Source of the DNA: Hyphomicrobiales bacterium
GTDB lineage: Bacteria; Pseudomonadota; Alphaproteobacteria; Rhizobiales; Rhizobiaceae
Length of the DNA: 64,000 nucleotides
Assembly: GCA_900473745.1 (NCBI GenBank)
Contig: UCMW01000007.1
Location: 682,001 to 746,000 of the forward strand
Direction of reading: 5' to 3'
Shown: in pieces, positions 51,747 to 60,974 of the stretch
Position numbering within the stretch: position 1 is the stretch's first letter
Layout of the letters: the number at the start of each line of letters is the position of its first letter
The notes under the pieces: generated by a model
What the model was told of the DNA's origin: nothing
What the model saw: only the letters and a program-made list of their open reading frames with translations
Databases searched by the model: none
Position numbers and translations under genes: made by a program

Positions 51747-51771
51747 GGATGCGCGGCCACGCCGCGCATCC
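51747..51771 (+). terminator. Hairpin after the TRAP receptor gene
   Basis: GGATGCGCGGC-CAC-GCCGCGCATCC is a perfect 11-bp stem with a 3-base loop, 8 bases after the stop. No T run follows; it may terminate or reduce read-through into the YeiH gene. Confidence 0.55.
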
Positions 51772-51834
51772 CTCCCAACCGCCCTACGCATCGCGCGATA
51801 TTTCAATCTCGGGGCGACCCACCAGAGGTGATTC

Positions 51835-52881
51835 ATGCCAGAACCATCGACCGCCTCGCCCGATCCGGAGCGAGAACGCCACTCTGCGACCTTGAGCGAG
51901 CGATGGCAGAAGCTTTTCCCCGGTCTGTCCGTGACCGTGTTGATCGCGCTGGCCTCAGCTTTCCTGTCCGAACACTACGGCGCGCCGGCCATGCTGCTCG
52001 CGATTCTGATCGGGCTTGCGCTGCACTTCCTGGCCGAAGACCCGAAGACTGCTGCAGGCCTCGACTTCGCCTCGCGCACGGTTCTTCGCATCGGTATTGC
52101 CCTGCTCGGCCTGAGGGTCAGCGTCGCGATGTTCGCCGAGCTCGGTGCGGCCGTGATCGCGATGATCGTCGGCGCTGTGCTGCTCACCATTGTCTTTGGC
52201 ATCCTAGCCTCTCGCCTCTCTGGACAGGGCACGGCCTTCGGCGTCCTGACCGGTGGTGCTGTCGCGATATGCGGGGCTTCGGCAGCCCTTGCGATCTCCG
52301 CAACGCTTGGAAACCGCAGCAAGGAAGCCGACCAGCAGATGGTCTTCACCGTCATCGGTGTGACCATGCTGTCAACGCTGGCCATGATCTTCTACCCGAT
52401 CCTCGCAAGTCTGGCAGGGTTGGACGATCACCAGACCGGCATCTTCCTCGGTGCGACAATCCATGATGTGGCCCAGGTCGCTGGCGCCGGCTTCTCTGTT
52501 TCCGTGCCCGCAGGCGAGACCGCTGTCTTCGTCAAGCTCATCCGCGTGACCATGCTGGCGCCTGTGGTCCTCGTGGCAGCACTCGCCTTTCGAAGCACGG
52601 TCTCCGGCGATGTGAAGCGCCCGCCGCTGCTGCCGGGCTTCGTGGTGGCCTTCCTGTTGCTGGCAGCACTGAACTCGCTTGTGACCATCCCCCCCATGGT
52701 GGCCGATTGGGCAGGCATCGTCTCGCGCTGGGCCCTCCTGGTCGCCATTGCCGCCGTCGGCGTAAAGACTTCACTTCCAGAAGTCTTCAAGATCGGCGGA
52801 CGCGCGATCGGCGTGCTGGTCGCTGATACCGTCTTCCTTGCACTGATCGTACTGGCAGTCCTCGTTTTCGTCGGGCTTTAA
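51835..52881 (+). CDS. YeiH-family (UPF0324) putative sulfite exporter membrane protein
   Basis: 348-aa polytopic membrane protein. Typical blocks are FASRTVLRIGIALLGLRVSV, LTGGAVAICGASAALAISAT and ATIHDVAQVAGAGFSVS. Members of this family often lie next to sulfonate-degrading genes, where they are proposed to export sulfite; that fits the monooxygenase/TRAP cluster upstream. No biochemical proof for most members. Confidence 0.87.
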   Translation: MPEPSTASPDPERERHSATLSERWQKLFPGLSVTVLIALASAFLSEHYGAPAMLLAILIGLALHFLAEDPKTAAGLDFASRTVLRIGIALLGLRVSVAMFAELGAAVIAMIVGAVLLTIVFGILASRLSGQGTAFGVLTGGAVAICGASAALAISATLGNRSKEADQQMVFTVIGVTMLSTLAMIFYPILASLAGLDDHQTGIFLGATIHDVAQVAGAGFSVSVPAGETAVFVKLIRVTMLAPVVLVAALAFRSTVSGDVKRPPLLPGFVVAFLLLAALNSLVTIPPMVADWAGIVSRWALLVAIAAVGVKTSLPEVFKIGGRAIGVLVADTVFLALIVLAVLVFVGL

Positions 52882-52967
52882 CGGAAACGACCGGGACCAT
52901 TGGGCAGGCGGTGAAAATCCGCTAGAGGATCATGACCCGGCATGCCGGCGAAGCATGAGGAGGATCC

Positions 52968-53627
52968 ATGGCAAAGACACCCAAGACAGCGAAAAGCGCC
53001 CAGAAGCCGGCGCTGACGCAGGATCCCCATGCGGTGCGCGAGCCCCGCGCCAACAATCTCGAGATGGCGATCGGCCATGAAGTCCGCACCTATCGCAAGA
53101 AGCTCGGCATTACCGTCGCCGATCTCGCCGCAGCCACGGGCATGTCGGTCGGCATGCTGTCAAAGATCGAAAACGGCAATATATCGCCTTCGCTGACCAC
53201 GCTTCAGGCGCTATCGAAGGCGCTGGGGATGCCGATCACCGCCTTCTTCAAGGGCTTCGAGGAGCCGAAGTCGGCAAGCTTCGTGAAGGCGGGTGAAGGC
53301 GTGAACCTGGAGCGCCGCGGAACCCGGGCCGGCCATCATTACAGTCTGCTCGGCCATATCGAGAACAACACCTCCGGCGTTGTCGTGGAGCCCTATCTGA
53401 TCACGCTGAACGCGGAATCGGACGTCTTTCCGACCTTCCAGCACGAAGGCATGGAGTTCCTCTACATGCTGGAAGGCGAAGTGGTCTATCGGCACGGGGA
53501 TAGCCTCTATCGGATGCAGGCAGGCGACAGCCTGTTCTTCGACGCCGATGCACCGCACGGGCCGGAAGAACTCGTAAGCCTGCCCGCACGATACCTGTCG
53601 ATCATCTCCTATCCCCAGCGCCGATAG
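52968..53627 (+). CDS. XRE-cupin transcriptional regulator
   Basis: 219-aa regulator: N-terminal XRE HTH (TYRKKLGITVADLAAATGMS, then VGMLSKIENGNISPSLTTLQ) and C-terminal cupin domain (FPTFQHEGMEFLYMLEGEVV and DSLFFDADAPHGPEEL). It is 89 bases upstream of glxB in the same direction, the usual place for a regulator of glxBCD-glnT-type operons. ggagg precedes the ATG. Confidence 0.9.
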   Translation: MAKTPKTAKSAQKPALTQDPHAVREPRANNLEMAIGHEVRTYRKKLGITVADLAAATGMSVGMLSKIENGNISPSLTTLQALSKALGMPITAFFKGFEEPKSASFVKAGEGVNLERRGTRAGHHYSLLGHIENNTSGVVVEPYLITLNAESDVFPTFQHEGMEFLYMLEGEVVYRHGDSLYRMQAGDSLFFDADAPHGPEELVSLPARYLSIISYPQRR

Positions 53628-53716
53628 TTGCCCATCAGGAAAACTTTATTCCTTTCGGTTGATTTTCGTGATCGCCGCTGCTAGCCCTTTCTCCAGAGAC
53701 TTTGGAGGGCGTGGCC

Positions 53717-54622
53717 ATGTGCGGCATTGTAGGTCTGTTTCTCAAGGACAAGGCGCTGGAGCCCCGGCTCGGCGATCTCCTCTCGGACATGCTGATCACC
53801 ATGACCGACCGAGGACCGGACTCGGCCGGCATCGCCATCTATGGCGGCGTCGATGGCAAGACCGCCAAGGTCACCATCCAGTCCGCCGCCCCGGAAACTG
53901 ATTTTGCCGGACTGGCAGAAGATCTGGCGACAGCCGGCATCGCCGCGGAAATCGAATTGAAGAGTACCCATGCGGTCATCTCGATCGCCGCAAGCAAGTT
54001 GACCGAGATCCGGACGGCCCTCGCCGAAATCCGCCCTAACGTCCGCATCATGGGCTCGGGCCAAAGCGTCGAGATCTTCAAGGAAGTCGGCCTTCCGAGG
54101 GAAGTCGTGCAACGTTTCGGCGTCCGCGCCATGGGCGGCACACACGGCATCGGCCATACCCGCATGGCGACCGAAAGCGCGGTCACAACGCTTGGGGCCC
54201 ATCCCTTCTCGACCGGGGCCGACCAGTGCCTCGTGCACAATGGCTCGCTGTCGAACCACAACAATCTGCGCCGCGAGCTGATCCGCGAAGGCATGTCCTT
54301 CGAGACCCAGAACGATAGCGAAGTCGCCGCTGCCTATCTCACAGCCGAGATGGCCAAGGGCAAGGATCTCGGCGAAGCCCTGACCGGCGCCCTTGATGAT
54401 CTCGACGGCTTCTTCACCTTCGTCGTCGGGACCAAGACCGGTTTCGGCGTCGTGCGCGACCCGATCGCCTGCAAACCCGCCGTCATGGCCGAGACCGACC
54501 AGTATGTGGCCTTCGGTTCCGAGTACCGCGCTCTGGTCAACCTGCCGGGCATCGAGACCGCCCGCGTCTGGGAGCCGGAACCGGCCACCGTCTATTTCTG
54601 GGACCACGAAAAGGCCGCCTGA
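53717..54622 (+). CDS. glxB: Class II glutamine amidotransferase subunit (GlxB/MgsA)
   Basis: 301-aa protein whose Met is followed by Cys (MCGIVGLFLKDK), the N-terminal nucleophile of Ntn amidotransferases. GIGHTRMATESAV and DQCLVHNGSLSNHNNLRREL complete the glutaminase-type site. It corresponds to the N-terminal amidotransferase part of glutamate synthase, here as a separate subunit, as in N-methylglutamate synthase MgsA. tggaggg upstream. Confidence 0.9.
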   Translation: MCGIVGLFLKDKALEPRLGDLLSDMLITMTDRGPDSAGIAIYGGVDGKTAKVTIQSAAPETDFAGLAEDLATAGIAAEIELKSTHAVISIAASKLTEIRTALAEIRPNVRIMGSGQSVEIFKEVGLPREVVQRFGVRAMGGTHGIGHTRMATESAVTTLGAHPFSTGADQCLVHNGSLSNHNNLRRELIREGMSFETQNDSEVAAAYLTAEMAKGKDLGEALTGALDDLDGFFTFVVGTKTGFGVVRDPIACKPAVMAETDQYVAFGSEYRALVNLPGIETARVWEPEPATVYFWDHEKAA

Positions 54623-54648
54623 ACCGCGATACCAAGAAAGCTTGTAGA

Positions 54649-55335
54649 ATGCCGATTTTCGACCTCTCCCATACCCCGCTTCGCGAGTTGAACAGCGCGC
54701 TCCACACTCTCGGCGAAGGCTCGAATGACACCCTGTTCGAAGTGGTGAACCCGCGCGGCCACCATGCTGTCGCCGTCGGCATCGATGCGCCTGTTACCGT
54801 CGAGGTGAAAGGATCGGTCGGCTATTATTGCGCCGGCATGAATGACGGCGGGACCGTCACCATCCATGGCTCTGCCGGGCCGGGTGTGGCCGAAAACATG
54901 ATGTCCGGCACGGTGGTGATCGAGGGCGATGCCAGCCAGTATGCCGGTGCCACCGGTCGCGGCGGCCTGCTGGTTATCAAGGGCAATGCCGCCTCCCGCT
55001 GCGGCATCTCGATGAAGGGCATCGACATCGTCGTGCACGGCTCGATCGGCCACATGTCGGCCTTCATGGGCCAGTCCGGCCACCTCGTCGTGTGCGGCGA
55101 TGCGGGCGAAGCCCTGGGCGACAGCATCTATGAAGCAAAGCTCTTCGTGCGCGGCTCGGTGAAGAGCCTCGGCGCCGATTGCGTCGAGAAAGAAATGCGC
55201 CCCGACCATCTCGAAAAGCTCGCCGAGCTGCTGGCGAAGGCCGGCGTGACGCATGCGGAGCCCGAAGAGTTCAAGCGCTACGGTTCGGCCCGCAAACTCT
55301 ACAATTTCAACATCGACAATGCCGACGCGTATTGA
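54649..55335 (+). CDS. glxC: GXGXG-motif protein, glutamate synthase gamma-like subunit (GlxC/MgsB)
   Basis: 228-aa protein of glycine-rich beta-helix repeats (MNDGGTVTIHGSAGPGVAEN; ASQYAGATGRGGLLVIKGNA), like the C-terminal domain of glutamate synthase large subunits. It is encoded separately between glxB and glxD. The ribosome-binding site is weak, so translation is probably coupled with glxB, 26 bases upstream. Confidence 0.9.
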   Translation: MPIFDLSHTPLRELNSALHTLGEGSNDTLFEVVNPRGHHAVAVGIDAPVTVEVKGSVGYYCAGMNDGGTVTIHGSAGPGVAENMMSGTVVIEGDASQYAGATGRGGLLVIKGNAASRCGISMKGIDIVVHGSIGHMSAFMGQSGHLVVCGDAGEALGDSIYEAKLFVRGSVKSLGADCVEKEMRPDHLEKLAELLAKAGVTHAEPEEFKRYGSARKLYNFNIDNADAY

Positions 55336-55349
55336 GGCGAGGAACAGCC

Positions 55350-56678
55350 ATGAGCTACCACAACCCCTTTACCCCACCGCGCAAGTCCGCCACCTTCGAT
55401 GACCACACACTCGCCGAAATCCGCCGCGCTGCAGCCACCGGCATCTACGACATCCGCGGCGGCGGCACGAAGCGCAAGGTGCCACATTTCGACGACCTTC
55501 TCTTCCTCGGTGCATCGATCTCCCGCTATCCGCTCGAAGGCTATCGCGAAAAATGCGACACCTCGGTGGTCCTCGGCGCGCGCTTTGCCAAGAAGCCGAT
55601 TGAGCTGAAGATCCCGATCACCATCGCCGGCATGAGCTTCGGCGCGCTGTCAGGCAATGCCAAGGAAGCGCTCGGTCGTGGCGCGACGCTCGCAGGCACC
55701 TCGACCACGACGGGCGACGGCGGCATGACCGACGAGGAGCGCGGCCATTCGGAAAAGCTGGTCTATCAGTATCTCCCCTCTCGTTACGGCATGAACCCGA
55801 GAGATCTGCGCCGCGCCGATGCGATCGAAATCGTGGTCGGGCAGGGGGCAAAGCCCGGCGGCGGCGGCATGCTGCTCGGCCAGAAGATCTCCGACCGCGT
55901 CGCCCAGATGCGCAATCTGCCGATGGGCATCGACCAGCGCTCCGCCTGCCGTCATCCCGATTGGACAGGCCCCGATGATCTCGAAATCAAGATCCTCGAG
56001 CTCCGCGAAATCACCGACTGGGAAAAGCCGATCTATGTGAAAGTCGGCGGCGCTCGCCCCTATTACGACACCGCTCTTGCAGTGAAGGCTGGCGCCGATG
56101 TCGTCGTGCTCGACGGCATGCAGGGCGGAACGGCAGCCACGCAGGACGTGTTCATCGAGAACGTCGGCATGCCCACCCTCGCCTGCATCCGCCCCGCCGT
56201 CCAGGCACTGCAGGATCTCGGCATGCATCGCAAGGTCCAGCTGGTGATCTCGGGCGGTATCCGCTCCGGCGCCGATGTCGCCAAGGCCTTGGCGCTTGGC
56301 GCTGACGTCGTCTCGATCGGCACGGCAGCGCTCGTTGCGATCGGCGACAACGATCCGAAGTGGGAAGAGGAATACCAGAAGCTTGGCACCACAGCCGGGG
56401 CCTATGATGACTGGCACGAAGGCAAGGACCCGGCCGGCATCACCACGCAGGATCCCGAGCTTGCCGCCCGCCTCGACCCGGTCGCTGCCGGCCGCAGGCT
56501 TGCCAACTACCTCAAGGTCATGACGCTGGAGGCGCAGACCATCGCCCGCGCCTGCGGCAAGAACAAGCTGCACAACCTGGAGCCGGAGGATCTTTGCGCA
56601 TTGACGATGGAGGCCGCCGCCATGGCGCAGGTGCCGCTCGCCGGCACCAGCTGGTACCCCGGCAAGGGAGGTTTTTAA
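55350..56678 (+). CDS. glxD: FMN-binding glutamate synthase-type subunit (GlxD/MgsC)
   Basis: 442-aa TIM-barrel synthase domain. FMN and substrate blocks: PITIAGMSFGALSGNAKEAL, GQGAKPGGGGMLLGQK and VVVLDGMQGGTAATQDVF. It pairs with GlxB and GlxC to make a three-subunit glutamate-synthase-like enzyme. In methylamine-using bacteria the same set makes N-methylglutamate. gaggcgagga precedes ATG 55350. Confidence 0.92.
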   Translation: MSYHNPFTPPRKSATFDDHTLAEIRRAAATGIYDIRGGGTKRKVPHFDDLLFLGASISRYPLEGYREKCDTSVVLGARFAKKPIELKIPITIAGMSFGALSGNAKEALGRGATLAGTSTTTGDGGMTDEERGHSEKLVYQYLPSRYGMNPRDLRRADAIEIVVGQGAKPGGGGMLLGQKISDRVAQMRNLPMGIDQRSACRHPDWTGPDDLEIKILELREITDWEKPIYVKVGGARPYYDTALAVKAGADVVVLDGMQGGTAATQDVFIENVGMPTLACIRPAVQALQDLGMHRKVQLVISGGIRSGADVAKALALGADVVSIGTAALVAIGDNDPKWEEEYQKLGTTAGAYDDWHEGKDPAGITTQDPELAARLDPVAAGRRLANYLKVMTLEAQTIARACGKNKLHNLEPEDLCALTMEAAAMAQVPLAGTSWYPGKGGF

Positions 56679-56685
56679 AAGCCTG

Positions 56686-56725
56686 ATGGCCGCATCCTGA
56701 TACCACGGATGCGGCCATTTCATTT
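56686..56725 (+). terminator. Hairpin between glxD and gmaS/glnT
   Basis: ATGGCCGCATCC and GGATGCGGCCAT (56686-56718) form a perfect 12-bp stem with a 9-base loop, followed by TTTCATTTC. It can act as a terminator or attenuator, so glxBCD and the synthetase gene may be expressed at different levels. Confidence 0.65.
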
Positions 56726-56764
56726 CAACACATGTGTCTCAATCCATAAAAACAGGGGAACGAC

Positions 56765-58072
56765 GTGACACAGGATCTGGCAGGCTTCGCTGCGGAGCGG
56801 GGCATCAAATACTTCATGATCAGCTATACCGACCTCTTCGGCGCCCAGCGCGCCAAGCTGGTCCCATCTCAGGCCATCGCCGACATGCAGAAGGACGGCG
56901 CAGGCTTCGCCGGCTTTGCCACCTGGCTCGACCTGACGCCCGCCCATCCCGACCTCTTCGCCATCCCTGACGCCTCCTCGGTGATCCAGCTGCCCTGGAA
57001 GAAGGATGTCGCCTGGGTTGCTGCCGACTGCATGATGGACGATCAGCCGGTCGCCCAGGCGCCCCGCGTCATGCTAAAGAAACTGGTCGCCGAAGCTGCG
57101 GAACTTGGCCTCCGTGTCAAGACCGGCGTCGAGCCGGAATTCTTCCTGATCTCTCCGGACGGCGAGACGATCTCAGATCAATACGACACCGCCGAAAAGC
57201 CCTGCTACGACCAGCAGGCCCTGATGCGCCGCTATGACGTGATCGCCGAGATCTGTGACCACATGCTAGCGCTCGGCTGGAAGCCCTACCAGAACGACCA
57301 CGAGGATGCGAACGGCCAGTTCGAGATGAACTGGGAATATGACGACGCGCTGAAGACCGCCGACAAGCATTCCTTCTTCAAGTTCATGGTGAAGTCGGTC
57401 GCCGAGAAGCACGGCCTTCGCGCCACCTTCATGCCGAAACCCTTCAAGGGCCTGACCGGCAACGGCTGCCACGCGCATATCTCCGTCTGGGATCTCGACG
57501 GAAAGGTCAACGCCTTCGCCGACAAGGACATGCCCTTCGGCCTCTCGGCCAAGGGCAAGACCTTCCTCGGCGGCATCATGAAACACGCTTCGGCGCTTGC
57601 CGCTGTCACCAACCCGACAGTCAACTCCTACAAGCGCATCAATGCGCCGCGGACCGTCTCCGGCGCGACCTGGGCACCGAACACGGTGACTTGGACCGGC
57701 AATAACCGCACCCACATGGTGCGCGTCCCCGGTCCTGGCCGCTTCGAACTCCGCCTGCCCGATGGTGCGGTGAACCCCTACCTCCTGCAGTCGATCATCA
57801 TCGCCGCGGGATTGAGCGGCCTGAAGAGCAATGCAGATCCCGGCCCCCATTACGACATCGACATGTATCGCGATGGTCACTCGGTAAAGGATGCTCCACG
57901 GCTGCCTCTGAACCTTCTCGACGCGCTACGCGCTTTCGAGCAGGATGACGCGCTGAAGTCAGCTCTAGGGTCGGAGTTCTCCGACGCCTATCTCAAGCTC
58001 AAGCACGATGAGTGGAACAGCTATTGCGGCCATTTCACCGCCTGGGAGCGCCAGACGACGCTGGACATCTGA
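56765..58072 (+). CDS. gmaS: Glutamine synthetase type III / gamma-glutamylmethylamide synthetase-like
   Basis: 435-aa ATP-dependent ligase of the glutamine synthetase superfamily. Blocks: KYFMISYTDLFGAQRAKLVP, TGVEPEFFLIS (metal ligand), YQNDHEDANGQFEMNW, GNGCHAHISVWD and NNRTHMVRVPGPGRFELRLP. It resembles GmaS/GlnT, which makes gamma-glutamylmethylamide from methylamine and glutamate, more than housekeeping GlnA. The glxBCD neighbours agree. GTG start at 56765 with gggga upstream. GlnT is an alternative name; substrate cannot be settled by eye. Confidence 0.88.
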   Translation: MTQDLAGFAAERGIKYFMISYTDLFGAQRAKLVPSQAIADMQKDGAGFAGFATWLDLTPAHPDLFAIPDASSVIQLPWKKDVAWVAADCMMDDQPVAQAPRVMLKKLVAEAAELGLRVKTGVEPEFFLISPDGETISDQYDTAEKPCYDQQALMRRYDVIAEICDHMLALGWKPYQNDHEDANGQFEMNWEYDDALKTADKHSFFKFMVKSVAEKHGLRATFMPKPFKGLTGNGCHAHISVWDLDGKVNAFADKDMPFGLSAKGKTFLGGIMKHASALAAVTNPTVNSYKRINAPRTVSGATWAPNTVTWTGNNRTHMVRVPGPGRFELRLPDGAVNPYLLQSIIIAAGLSGLKSNADPGPHYDIDMYRDGHSVKDAPRLPLNLLDALRAFEQDDALKSALGSEFSDAYLKLKHDEWNSYCGHFTAWERQTTLDI

Positions 58073-58087
58073 CGGATGATCACCGGA

Positions 58088-59167
58088 TCAGTCCGCGATA
58101 TCGATCCGACTTTCGCTGTCTGCATCGAACAGGTGCAGATGCGCCGGATCGAAGCCGAGAGACATCATCTCGCCATGCCGGAGCGAGTGCCTTTCGGAGA
58201 CGACGACATTGATCTCCGGTTGGCTGGCAGAGGTGATGTAGGTCATCGAGCCCGTGCTCTCGACGATGCCGACTGGCAGCCGGATCTGCGCCTCGCTTTC
58301 CGACACCAGCCGTAGATGCTCGGGTCTCAGACCAACGATCAGGTTCGAAGCTGTAGGAACAGGCCGATCGAGAGCGATCACCTGTGGCGTACCCAGATCC
58401 AGCACCAGCGACTTCCCGTCGGCACCCACCGTCGCTGGAATGAAGTTCATCGCCGGTGACCCGATGAAGCCTGCGACGAACTTGTTGACCGGACGGTCAT
58501 AGAGTTCCAGCGGCGCGCCCTGTTGCTCGATCACGCCGTGCCGCATGACGACGACATGATCGGCCATGGTCATCGCCTCGATCTGGTCGTGGGTGACATA
58601 GACGGAGGTCGCGCCGAGCCGGTCATGCAACGAACGGATCTCCTTGCGCATGTGCACGCGCAGCGCCGCGTCGAGATTGGACAGGGGCTCGTCGAACAGG
58701 AAGGCCTTCGGGTTGCGGATGATCGCACGGCTCATCGCGACGCGCTGGCGCTGGCCGCCGGAAAGTTCGCGCGGATAGCGATGCAGCAGATTTGAAAGAC
58801 CGGTCGTCGCCGCCACCTCCTCCGCCGCCTTCTTCGCCTCCGCCTTCTTCACGCCGCGAATGCGCAGCGAGTAGGTGAGGTTTTCCTCCACAGTCATATG
58901 CGGATAGAGCGCATAGGACTGGAAAACCATGGCAAGGTCGCGCTTGCGCGGCGGCACACCGTTCATGCGCTCGCCGGCGATGACAAGGTCGCCTGCCGAG
59001 ATGCTTTCGAGGCCGGCCAGCGACCGCAGCAGCGTCGACTTTCCACAACCGGAAGGACCGACCAGCGCCACGAAGGAGCCCTTCTTGATTTTCAAGTCGA
59101 TGTCCCGCAGGGCGTGATAGGCGCCGTAATATTTGTTGACGCCGGAAAGTTCGATCTGATGGGTCAT
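58088..59167 (-). CDS. Sugar ABC transporter ATP-binding protein (MalK/UgpC type)
   Basis: 359-aa ATPase. Walker A GPSGCGKST, signature LSGGQRQRVAMSRAI, Walker B AFLFDEPLSNLDAAL and switch VYVTHDQIEAM are all intact, followed by a C-terminal TOBE/MalK regulatory domain (IVGLRPEHLRLV). ATG 59167 overlaps the upstream permease stop (ATGA). It is the last gene of the minus-strand operon and converges on gmaS with a 15-base gap. Confidence 0.93.
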   Translation of the reverse strand: MTHQIELSGVNKYYGAYHALRDIDLKIKKGSFVALVGPSGCGKSTLLRSLAGLESISAGDLVIAGERMNGVPPRKRDLAMVFQSYALYPHMTVEENLTYSLRIRGVKKAEAKKAAEEVAATTGLSNLLHRYPRELSGGQRQRVAMSRAIIRNPKAFLFDEPLSNLDAALRVHMRKEIRSLHDRLGATSVYVTHDQIEAMTMADHVVVMRHGVIEQQGAPLELYDRPVNKFVAGFIGSPAMNFIPATVGADGKSLVLDLGTPQVIALDRPVPTASNLIVGLRPEHLRLVSESEAQIRLPVGIVESTGSMTYITSASQPEINVVVSERHSLRHGEMMSLGFDPAHLHLFDADSESRIDIAD

Positions 59168-59991
59168 TTGAGAGCTCCAGACGTGAGCCCGGAGACGATC
59201 CGGCGCTGCAGAAGGACGAAGGCCGCGAGAATCGGCGTCACATAGATCGAGGCGAAGGCCATGATGTTGTTCCACTCGTTGGTGTTCGGCCCCATGAAGG
59301 AATTCAGCCCCACGCTTGCCGGCTGCAATTCGACATCCTGGATCATCGATTTCGAATAGACGAACTCGCCGAAGGCCTGCATGAAGATCAGAATCGCAGC
59401 GACCAGAATGCCGTTGCGAGCAAGCGGGAGGACGATGTGGAAAAAGGCGCCGACCCGCGAATTGCCATCGACCAGCGCGGCCTCCTCGAGCTCGATCGGC
59501 ACGCTCATGAAGGTGGCCCGTACCAGCACCACGAAGAAGGGCATGCTTTTCGCCGCAATCGCGATGATGACGGCGAGCCTGGGATAGTCGAGCATACCGA
59601 GCTGCGAGAAGCCGACGAAAATCGGCGTAATCATCAGCGAGGCAGGCAGAACCTGTAGCATCAGAATGAGAAACAGCCCGACATCGATCCAACGGTTGCG
59701 ATAGCGGGCGAGCACATAGGCGCAGCCCGTGCCGAGTACCGTGATCAGGCTCACGGCACCCACGGCGATCACCAGCGAATTCCACATGTAGCGGGCGAGA
59801 TTGCGGCTCTCCCAGACGTAGGCATAGGTCGACCATTGGGGATAAGATGGCCAGAAGCTGGGCGGCGTGGCGAACATCGCCGAGCCGGATTTCAGCGTCG
59901 TCAGATACATCCAGTAGAGCGGGAAGAGGTAGATCGCGGCGAGCACAAGCGCGATCCCCAGCATCAACCGGTTTCGAGTGGTCTCGCTCAT
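59164..59991 (-). CDS. Carbohydrate ABC transporter permease (MalG type)
   Basis: 275-aa inner-membrane permease with six hydrophobic segments. The coupling motif EEAALVDGNSRVGAFFHIVL is clear. It overlaps the partner permease by 4 bases and the ATPase by 4 bases. Confidence 0.92.
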   Translation of the reverse strand: MSETTRNRLMLGIALVLAAIYLFPLYWMYLTTLKSGSAMFATPPSFWPSYPQWSTYAYVWESRNLARYMWNSLVIAVGAVSLITVLGTGCAYVLARYRNRWIDVGLFLILMLQVLPASLMITPIFVGFSQLGMLDYPRLAVIIAIAAKSMPFFVVLVRATFMSVPIELEEAALVDGNSRVGAFFHIVLPLARNGILVAAILIFMQAFGEFVYSKSMIQDVELQPASVGLNSFMGPNTNEWNNIMAFASIYVTPILAAFVLLQRRIVSGLTSGALK

Positions 59992-60890
59992 CCGCGCACC
60001 TCATGTCTTGTGGACCGCACATAGACGACCGAGGCAAACATCACGAAGACGATCATGATGACGGAGATCGTGGCGCCCTGGGCGAAGTCGTATTGGCGGA
60101 AGGAAAGATCCCAGGCCCAGTATTGCGTGACGTTCGACGAATTATTTGGTCCGCCGGAGGTAATGGCGGCGAAAAGGTCGAACTGCTGCAGGGTGAAGAT
60201 CAGACCGAGCGAGATGATCGCGCCGATGGTCGAGCGCATCATCGGCAGGGTGATGGTCCAGAACCGCTGCCAGACATTGGCACCGTCCAGCTCCGCAGCC
60301 TCATAGAGATCCTTGGGAATACCGGAGAGGCCGACCGACAGCAGGATCATGTTGAAGGACGTACCCAGCCAGATATTGGCGATGATGACCGCCCAGAGCG
60401 AAAAATCAGGATCAGAACGCCAGAAGATGTTGCTCGAAATGATGCCGGTCTCGCGCAGCATGAAATTCAGCACGCCGAAGTCGCCGGACAGGATCCAGTT
60501 CCAGATGGCGCCGACAACGAGACCAGGCATCACCCAGGACACGAGAAACAGGCCGCGTAGCCAAGACGCACCCGGGAAATTCACCCAGAAGAACAAGGCG
60601 AGCGAGAAGCCGATGATAAACTGGCCGATGATGGAGGCGACGACGAAGAGGGCGGTATTACCGAGGATCGGCCAGGTTTCGCGCTGGGAAAACAGCGTCT
60701 CGTAGTTCTCGAAGCCGACGAACGGTCGAAAGAAGGTGCCGAGCGAGAACATGTCGACTTCCTGGAAACTCATCAGCACATTGTAGATGAGCGGCAGGCC
60801 GGACATCAGGAAGAGGAAGCCGAGCGGCAGTGTCACAAGGCCAATGTCGAAGCCTCGTCCGTCGGTCAGGCTGGTCAGGATCTTGCGCAT
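59988..60890 (-). CDS. Carbohydrate ABC transporter permease (MalF type)
   Basis: 300-aa permease with about six TM segments and the EAA-loop YEAAELDGANVWQRFWTITL. It lies downstream of the binding-protein gene after a 118-base gap that contains a strong hairpin. Confidence 0.92.
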   Translation of the reverse strand: MRKILTSLTDGRGFDIGLVTLPLGFLFLMSGLPLIYNVLMSFQEVDMFSLGTFFRPFVGFENYETLFSQRETWPILGNTALFVVASIIGQFIIGFSLALFFWVNFPGASWLRGLFLVSWVMPGLVVGAIWNWILSGDFGVLNFMLRETGIISSNIFWRSDPDFSLWAVIIANIWLGTSFNMILLSVGLSGIPKDLYEAAELDGANVWQRFWTITLPMMRSTIGAIISLGLIFTLQQFDLFAAITSGGPNNSSNVTQYWAWDLSFRQYDFAQGATISVIMIVFVMFASVVYVRSTRHEVRG

Positions 60891-60974
60891 GCATGTCTCC
60901 GCACTGCCAATGCTCCCCGGTCGGGCCGCCCCCCGATAACAAGACGAGGGACGGCCTTCCGGGAGGTTTCGAAG

